A program made the position numbers and the translations under genes. From CAZAIO01 sp964485235 (lineage in GTDB: Bacteria; Chloroflexota; Dehalococcoidia; GIF9; UBA5629), in NCBI GenBank assembly GCA_964485235.1, contig CAZAIO010000106.1, positions 1 to 9,162 of the forward strand: a DNA stretch of 9,162 nucleotides. The letters are read 5' to 3'. The notes beneath the pieces were generated by a model. The model was given only the letters and a program-made list of their open reading frames with translations. It ran no database searches and was not told the origin of the DNA. Shown piece after piece: positions 4,338 to 9,162 of this stretch (position 1 is the stretch's first letter; each line of letters starts with the position of its first letter).

Positions 4338-7058
4338 TTATTTGAGCATAATCCTGGCGTCTACTATTTGGTACCCTTCAGCTTCGGGCATGACTTTCAC
4401 CGGGTTAAAGTCTAACTCGGCTATCTGCGGGATATCTTTGACCATCGCTGATAGCCTGAGCAACAGGTCTTGAATCGACCCGATGTCAGCCGGTGGTGAC
4501 CCCCGGTAGCCTTCGAAAAGTTTGGACATCTTGATAGATTTGGTCATCTCCTCTGCGTCAATATCCGTAATGGGATGCAGCTTGAGTACGACGTCCTTTA
4601 ACAACTCGGCATAAACCCCGCCTGAGCCAAACATCATTAAAGGCCCGAAAGCCGGGTCCTGGGTTACGCCGACAATTGCCTCGATGCCTTCTTTCACCAT
4701 CTTTTGCACTATCACCCCTTGCATTTCGTTCTGGCGGTTGATTTTCACCAATCTGTCCTTGATATCGTTAAAGGCTTGCTTTACGTCACTGCCTGAATTT
4801 AGATCGAGGATTACGCCACCTACGTCACTTTTATGTGTTATGGTAGATGAATCAAGTTTTACAACTACGGGGAAACCTATCCCGGTGGCCGATGCAGCTG
4901 CTTCATCAGGTGTTTGCGCTGTTACGGTCTCAACAAAGTGAATACCATAGCAGGTAAGCAGGCCGCTTATCTCCTGCGGTTTCAGCCACAGAGGTCTTTG
5001 TGTTGTTCCCGTTAAAGCTTTTCCGATGATTTCAAGAGCTTCATCCCTTTTAATTCCGGTGAATTCCGGTATTTTACCGGCCGGTCTCTGACGCGCCTCC
5101 GCATATTCTACTGCCCTGGCCAGAGCGGAAATAGCCTCTTCCGGGAAGGAATAACCGGGCACAAACCTGCCGCTGGAACCCGGCTTTGTCTTGAACCCTC
5201 TCTGTCCCAGGAAACATTCCAGGAGCGGCTTACCTTGCTGGTGGAAATCCTGTACCACATCTCTGATGGCGGCTTCAAAATCCTCGGTATTTTCAACGAC
5301 AGGCGGAATGAATATTACAAGGACAGCATCGCTATCCTTATCATCAGCAATGATCCTCAGCAAACTGCGGAATTCTTCGGCATCAGCACCAGCGGTGGTA
5401 TCAAGGGGATTGTGTATGTTGATATCCCGCTTGACGGCAGATTTAAGCCTGGCAGTTAACTCCGGCGATGGTTGTGGCAGTGACAGCCCATTTTGTGCCG
5501 CCGCATCTGCAGCTATGATGCCGGGGCCGCCTCCGTTGGTTACTATCGTCAGTCTGCGCCCCCGGGGCAAGGGCTGGTTCGATAGCAAGGCAGCGACGTC
5601 AAACATCTCTTCCATCAGGTTGACTCTGATGATACCGGCGTGGCGGAATAAAACATCGGACACCACATTAGAGGTCGCCATCGCCCCGGTATGTGAGGCG
5701 GCGGCGCGAGAACCGGCTTGAGTACTTCCGCCCTTGACTACAATGATCGGTTTCTTTCTGGTCACGCGACGGGCAATCGATGAGAATTTCCTGGGATCCC
5801 CGAATGATTCCAGATACAGCAGGACTACATCGGTTGCAGTATCCTGCTCCCAGTACTCCAGAAGGTCGTTTGAAGAAATGTCAGTTCTATTGCCTACACT
5901 GACAAAGGTAGATATGCCGATATCGAGATTGCTGGCATATTCGAGAACAACGAGGCCCATTGCACCGCTCTGGGAAAGAAAGGCAACATTGCCCGCCGGG
6001 GGGTACACCGGTGAGAAAGTGGCATTCATTCTGACAGAAGGATCGGTATTGATAACACCCATGCAGTTTGGCCCGACTATCCTCATACCATGACCCAGAG
6101 CAACATCGCGTAGTTCTTTTTCCCGCGAGGCTCCTTCGGGGCCTGTTTCTTTGAATCCATCGGAGATGACAACCAGGGTATGTACTCCTTTTTGTCCGCA
6201 CTCATCAGCGACCTTTACGGCAAACCTGGCAGGGACCGCGATGAGGGCCATATCAACATCGCCGGGGATATCAAGCACCGAAGGATAGGTCTTTAATGAC
6301 ATCAGCGAATCGGTATTGGGATTTACCGGATAGACCTTCCCTGAGAAATCATTTTGAATCAGGCATTGCAGAAGACTATAGCCAATTGTACCGGGATGTC
6401 GGGACGCACCGATCAGTGCTATAGATTTCGGTTTCAGCAGCGAATGGAGCGAAGCGAGCGTTGAGGTGCGTTCCCGTTCCTCTTCTTTTTCTATGACCAG
6501 CGGAGTCCGGGTAATCGGAAAAGCGATGTGATATATCCCGGACTGAATTTCACCGGTAATGTTAAACCCGTAACTTTTAAAAATGCCGGCCGCCCGTTCA
6601 TCGCCGACCATAGTATCGGCCTCAAAAGTATCGATGCCGTTTTCGCGCGCGACGTTCGTCAATTGTTCCAGGATAGCGGTGCCCAGTCCCCGACCCTGAT
6701 AGCTGTCCTCAACGACAAACACTACTTCGGCCAGATGACCATCCGGGAGCCGGTAATATTTACCGGCGGCCACGATATTATGGTCTGGCGCCCGTGTGAC
6801 CTCAGCGACAAAGGCAAACGTATTATAGTAGTCTACCGTACAGAAACGGACGGCATCATCCAGGTTCATTTCCTTAGCCGTATGTTGAAAGTGCAGATAC
6901 TTGTTATGCGGGCTGAGGCGGCCAATGAAACTCAGCCAATTTTGGGCATCATCGGTCTTTATCGGTCTAAGCAAAATGCGGAAACCATCTTTCAATGTAA
7001 CTTCCGTTTCGTATTGAGACGGGTACATTGTTCCGTTCTGTCGGGTTATTTCTGCCAT
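4338..7058 (-). CDS. GNAT acetyltransferase fused to ADP-forming acetyl-CoA synthetase
   Basis: A 906-residue fusion from ATG 7056-7058. Domains in order: GNAT acetyltransferase about 17-182, with the acetyl-CoA loop Q121-G-R-G-L-G126; CoA-binding domain about 205-300 (GASRHPGTIG near 217); succinyl-CoA-ligase-like core about 325-650 (GPNCMG 329-334, SQSG 362-365); ATP-grasp about 690-905. ADP-forming acetyl-CoA synthetases convert acetyl-CoA, ADP and phosphate to acetate, CoA and ATP through phospho-histidines. Both candidates are present: H456 in 'SHTG' and H742 in 'THKSD'. In E. coli PatZ, which is mainly a protein acetyltransferase, the first of these His is lost as I recall. So this enzyme may both make ATP and acetylate lysines. 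GNAT lies at the N-terminus, the reverse of PatZ. A GTG 15 bases upstream (7071-7073) is an alternative start, but it overlaps the ribosome site GGAGG (7067-7071, spacing 8). The gene follows the isomerase by 48 bases. The acyl substrate could also be another short acid. Confidence 0.88.
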   Translation of the reverse strand: MAEITRQNGTMYPSQYETEVTLKDGFRILLRPIKTDDAQNWLSFIGRLSPHNKYLHFQHTAKEMNLDDAVRFCTVDYYNTFAFVAEVTRAPDHNIVAAGKYYRLPDGHLAEVVFVVEDSYQGRGLGTAILEQLTNVARENGIDTFEADTMVGDERAAGIFKSYGFNITGEIQSGIYHIAFPITRTPLVIEKEEERERTSTLASLHSLLKPKSIALIGASRHPGTIGYSLLQCLIQNDFSGKVYPVNPNTDSLMSLKTYPSVLDIPGDVDMALIAVPARFAVKVADECGQKGVHTLVVISDGFKETGPEGASREKELRDVALGHGMRIVGPNCMGVINTDPSVRMNATFSPVYPPAGNVAFLSQSGAMGLVVLEYASNLDIGISTFVSVGNRTDISSNDLLEYWEQDTATDVVLLYLESFGDPRKFSSIARRVTRKKPIIVVKGGSTQAGSRAAASHTGAMATSNVVSDVLFRHAGIIRVNLMEEMFDVAALLSNQPLPRGRRLTIVTNGGGPGIIAADAAAQNGLSLPQPSPELTARLKSAVKRDINIHNPLDTTAGADAEEFRSLLRIIADDKDSDAVLVIFIPPVVENTEDFEAAIRDVVQDFHQQGKPLLECFLGQRGFKTKPGSSGRFVPGYSFPEEAISALARAVEYAEARQRPAGKIPEFTGIKRDEALEIIGKALTGTTQRPLWLKPQEISGLLTCYGIHFVETVTAQTPDEAAASATGIGFPVVVKLDSSTITHKSDVGGVILDLNSGSDVKQAFNDIKDRLVKINRQNEMQGVIVQKMVKEGIEAIVGVTQDPAFGPLMMFGSGGVYAELLKDVVLKLHPITDIDAEEMTKSIKMSKLFEGYRGSPPADIGSIQDLLLRLSAMVKDIPQIAELDFNPVKVMPEAEGYQIVDARIMLK

Positions 7059-7066
7059 TTTCAATA

Positions 7067-7071
7067 CCTCC
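7067..7071 (-). promoter_or_regulatory. Ribosome binding site that decides the synthetase start
   Basis: GGAGG on the minus strand, 8 bases before ATG 7056-7058. The upstream in-frame GTG (7071-7073) shares a base with this motif and has no site of its own, so the ATG is preferred. Confidence 0.7.
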
Positions 7072-7106
7072 ACAACTGTTTCAATGTCTTCCCTCTATTT
7101 GTATCT

Positions 7107-8723
7107 TTAAATTTCAAACAATCCCTCAAGCTTGCCGCCCGGCAGGTTTATCCTTACTACCCTGCGTCCTGCTTCTTGCAAAGCCTGGAAGTCTCCGATA
7201 GCTTGAGCGTCAGCCACCGTACCGAAGCTGTATGCCTTGCCCGGAACAGCCAAATCGCTTTTATGATCAGTTGTGAGAAGAAGAAACAGCCCTGTGTTTT
7301 TCCCGCCCTTATAGAGTTGACCTGTGGAATGTAAATAGCGCGGGCCATAGCCGTTTGTTGTAGCGATTCTGTAATGTTCCGAAACCTTCCGGCGGATGCC
7401 TTTGATCGCTTCGTTTGTTTCCGGAGTCTGGTGCAAATACGTCATAATAGCCAGATAACTGCCTTTCTCCGCATGTGTCAGTAACTCGGCCGGGGACCCC
7501 TCGCTGGTAAGCGCCGGTAGATGACCGGACGTGCTGAATTCCTGTAAGAGTCGGGCAGTAGCTGTCTTTGCTTTCTGCACATTTGGTTGATCGAAAGGCT
7601 GTATGCCCAATATGGATCCGGCAACGGAGGTGGCGAATTCCCAGCGAAAAAACTCGGCTCCGATGTCATATATATCACGGAGTTCAAGCACAATGACCGG
7701 TTGCCCTGCGGCAACCAGCCGGTTTACTGTCGCATCTTGTGCAAAATTATCATCATCTTCAACGCGCAGATACACAAATAGACGGTCAACACCATAACAA
7801 TCGGGGCTCATCATTGGCTCATCCGAGATAGGCACGATGCCCTTACCTTCCTTACCGGTACTTTCTGCAATGAGCTGTTCCGTCCATAATCCGAAAGCTT
7901 CAATTGATGGTGATGTGAACAGTGTCAGTTTATCACGACCGGCCAACGCCAGTGTGCCGATACTGGCACCAAGCCATGCTCCGGGATTCTGGTATATAAA
8001 TACATCTACGCCACAACTTTGTTTCATACTCTCAGCCCGATCAAGAATCTTAACGACATCAACTCCTGCCAGTGCCGCCGGGACTAAACCGAAATAAGAA
8101 AGCACCGAATATCGGCCTCCTATGTCCGGTGGATTCAGGAATGTGTGCCGAAATTCATCCCTTTCGGCTAAAGTGACTAATGGCGTCCCTGCGTCAGTCA
8201 CGGCAATAAAATGTTCCCCGACTTTCCCTTTGTTTGTTTTTTTCTCCAGCAATTCCCGAAAAAAATCATAAAGAATAAGTGGCTCCGTGGTAGTACCTGA
8301 TTTTGAGGATACCAGAAACAAGGACCGGTCAAGGTCAATAGAATGTACTACAGCCTGTATAGTCTCGGGAAGCGTAGAGTCCAGGACGATGAGACGGGGA
8401 TATATATCACCTTTGGTGAATGTTTGCCCCAAAACCTCGGCGCCCAGGCTGCTACCGCCCATGCCCAGCAATATAATGTGACTGAACCCGGCACGCTGAA
8501 CGTCGGCAGCGAAGGATTTTAACATAGACGTTTGCTTGGACATGGTGTCAGTAATATTGAGCCAGCCCAGGCGGTTTGTTATTTCCACGGGTTCGGGTTT
8601 CCAAACGGTGTGGTCTCTTTCCCAGATGCGTGTAACAATTTTAGAATCATATAGTTTCGCAAGTGCTACTTGCACTGCGGACATGTATCGGCCCAGATCA
8701 GTTCGTGGAATCGCTTCAGTCAT
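7107..8723 (-). CDS. pgi: Glucose-6-phosphate isomerase, Tal-Pgi fusion type
   Basis: A 538-residue cytoplasmic enzyme that interconverts glucose 6-phosphate and fructose 6-phosphate. Two sugar-isomerase (SIS) domains are evident. The first has GMGGSSLG 87-94, SSKSGTTTEP 139-148 for phosphate binding, and GGRYS 202-206. E287 in 'ESTGKEGKG' is the expected base. The second has the family signature 'QPFDQPNVQKAK' (375-386), where K386 aligns with the conserved Lys, and H465 in 'HSTGQLYKGG'. All key residues are present. The sequence resembles the isomerase half of bifunctional transaldolase/isomerase proteins more than the E. coli-type Pgi, as judged from memory; here it stands alone, with no transaldolase domain in front. 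The ATG at 8721-8723 has GGAG 7 bases upstream. It follows enolase by 36 bases and precedes the synthetase by 48, suggesting one operon for sugar and acetyl-CoA metabolism. The promoter is outside the window. Confidence 0.92.
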   Translation of the reverse strand: MTEAIPRTDLGRYMSAVQVALAKLYDSKIVTRIWERDHTVWKPEPVEITNRLGWLNITDTMSKQTSMLKSFAADVQRAGFSHIILLGMGGSSLGAEVLGQTFTKGDIYPRLIVLDSTLPETIQAVVHSIDLDRSLFLVSSKSGTTTEPLILYDFFRELLEKKTNKGKVGEHFIAVTDAGTPLVTLAERDEFRHTFLNPPDIGGRYSVLSYFGLVPAALAGVDVVKILDRAESMKQSCGVDVFIYQNPGAWLGASIGTLALAGRDKLTLFTSPSIEAFGLWTEQLIAESTGKEGKGIVPISDEPMMSPDCYGVDRLFVYLRVEDDDNFAQDATVNRLVAAGQPVIVLELRDIYDIGAEFFRWEFATSVAGSILGIQPFDQPNVQKAKTATARLLQEFSTSGHLPALTSEGSPAELLTHAEKGSYLAIMTYLHQTPETNEAIKGIRRKVSEHYRIATTNGYGPRYLHSTGQLYKGGKNTGLFLLLTTDHKSDLAVPGKAYSFGTVADAQAIGDFQALQEAGRRVVRINLPGGKLEGLFEI

Positions 8724-8759
8724 CTTCTTTCTCCAGTAATATCATTCTCTTTATTTACG

Positions 8760-9162
8760 CTATTCGTCCACGATGCCGTTGGTATCGCCCAGGTTATAGA
8801 ATGCCCCGATACCGGCAAATACAGCGTTGGTGCCAAGCTCCCGCTCAATCTCCATAAGGCGGTTATATTTGGCTGTACGCTCGGAGCGGCAGGGTGCTCC
8901 GGACTTGATCAGGCCACTCCCAAGCCCGACAGCAAGGTCAGCTATCGTGGTATCTTCAGTCTCTCCGGAGCGATGACTGACAACTGCCGTCCAGCGGGCC
9001 TTCTGGGCCAGCCGTGCAGCATCGACTGTCTCGGTTAAGGTCCCGACCTGGTTCAACTTGATTAGGATGGAGTTAGATGCCCTGGTCTGTATACCCCTTT
9101 TAAGACGTTTCAAACTGGTAACGTAGAGATCATCCCCGACCAGTTGAATTTGCTTACCCAAT
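8760..9162 (-). CDS. eno: Enolase (phosphopyruvate hydratase), C-terminal part
   Basis: The last 133 residues of enolase, ending at TAG 8760-8762; the 5' end lies beyond the right edge, so about two thirds of the usual ~420-430 residues are missing. Enolase converts 2-phosphoglycerate to phosphoenolpyruvate in the cytoplasm. Signature stretches seen are 'IQLVGDDLYVT' (visible residues 5-15, with the Mg-binding Asp), 'ILIKLNQ' with the catalytic Lys at visible residue 35, 'SHRSGETED' at 62-70, and 'IKSGAPCRSER' with the substrate-binding Lys at 86. Nothing in the visible part departs from an active enzyme. It is followed 36 bases later by the isomerase gene in the same direction. The TTG at the very edge should not be taken as a start. 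Confidence 0.95.
   Translation of the reverse strand, partial: LGKQIQLVGDDLYVTSLKRLKRGIQTRASNSILIKLNQVGTLTETVDAARLAQKARWTAVVSHRSGETEDTTIADLAVGLGSGLIKSGAPCRSERTAKYNRLMEIERELGTNAVFAGIGAFYNLGDTNGIVDE

Noticed and set aside
5191..5721. Plus-strand open frame of 176 codons opposite the synthetase
   Set aside because: Low-complexity Ser/Ala/Arg composition typical of an antisense shadow; the synthetase frame explains the region.
7059..7073. GTG start at 7073 for the GNAT/synthetase fusion
   Set aside because: It overlaps the GGAGG serving the ATG at 7058 and has no upstream ribosome site.
6528..7334. Long plus-strand open frame of 268 codons
   Set aside because: It is antisense to the isomerase end and the synthetase GNAT domain, spans their intergenic gap, and has no recognisable domain; both opposing genes are unmistakable.

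Overview
The window holds seven protein-coding genes plus one scaffold gap of 100 unknown bases (3808-3907). It looks like a draft or metagenome-derived bacterial contig with AGGAGG-type ribosome binding sites. My best guess for the source is an anaerobic or microaerophilic Chloroflexota (Dehalococcoidia-like) bacterium. The reasons are a phosphoglucose isomerase of the kind found in transaldolase/isomerase fusions, an ADP-forming acetyl-CoA synthetase with an N-terminal acetyltransferase domain, and a single-heme cytochrome c of a type I associate with that group. This taxonomy is inference and was not tested by any search.

Layout: 1-1128 on the plus strand carries the 3' end of an exported DUF3887 protein, then a YhfC/PrsW-type intramembrane protease. 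They are 33 bases apart and look co-transcribed. They converge on a minus-strand metal operon (3975 down to 1222): a short membrane protein cut by the gap, a CPH-type copper P-ATPase (CopB class) with a His/Met-rich N-terminus, and, 28 bases later, an exported c-type cytochrome. A 362-base leader (3976-4337) upstream holds a convincing promoter with two direct repeats. The rest of the window (4338-9162), also minus strand, is a central-metabolism run in the transcription order enolase (3' end only), glucose-6-phosphate isomerase, and GNAT/acetyl-CoA synthetase. The spacings of 36 and 48 bases suggest one operon.

How they fit together: the metabolic run pairs two glycolytic/gluconeogenic enzymes with an enzyme that can turn acetyl-CoA into acetate and ATP. 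Both phospho-histidines are intact, and a fused acetyltransferase domain could use the same acetyl-CoA. The metal operon would pump copper or silver out of the cytoplasm and place a heme protein outside the membrane. The cytochrome's role in copper handling is a hypothesis based on neighbourhood. I see no CRISPR array, rRNA, tRNA, transposon or phage signature. The most interesting points are the CopB-cytochrome pairing, the promoter repeats and the intact catalytic residues in the GNAT/synthetase fusion. Nothing in the window is clearly a wholly new system.
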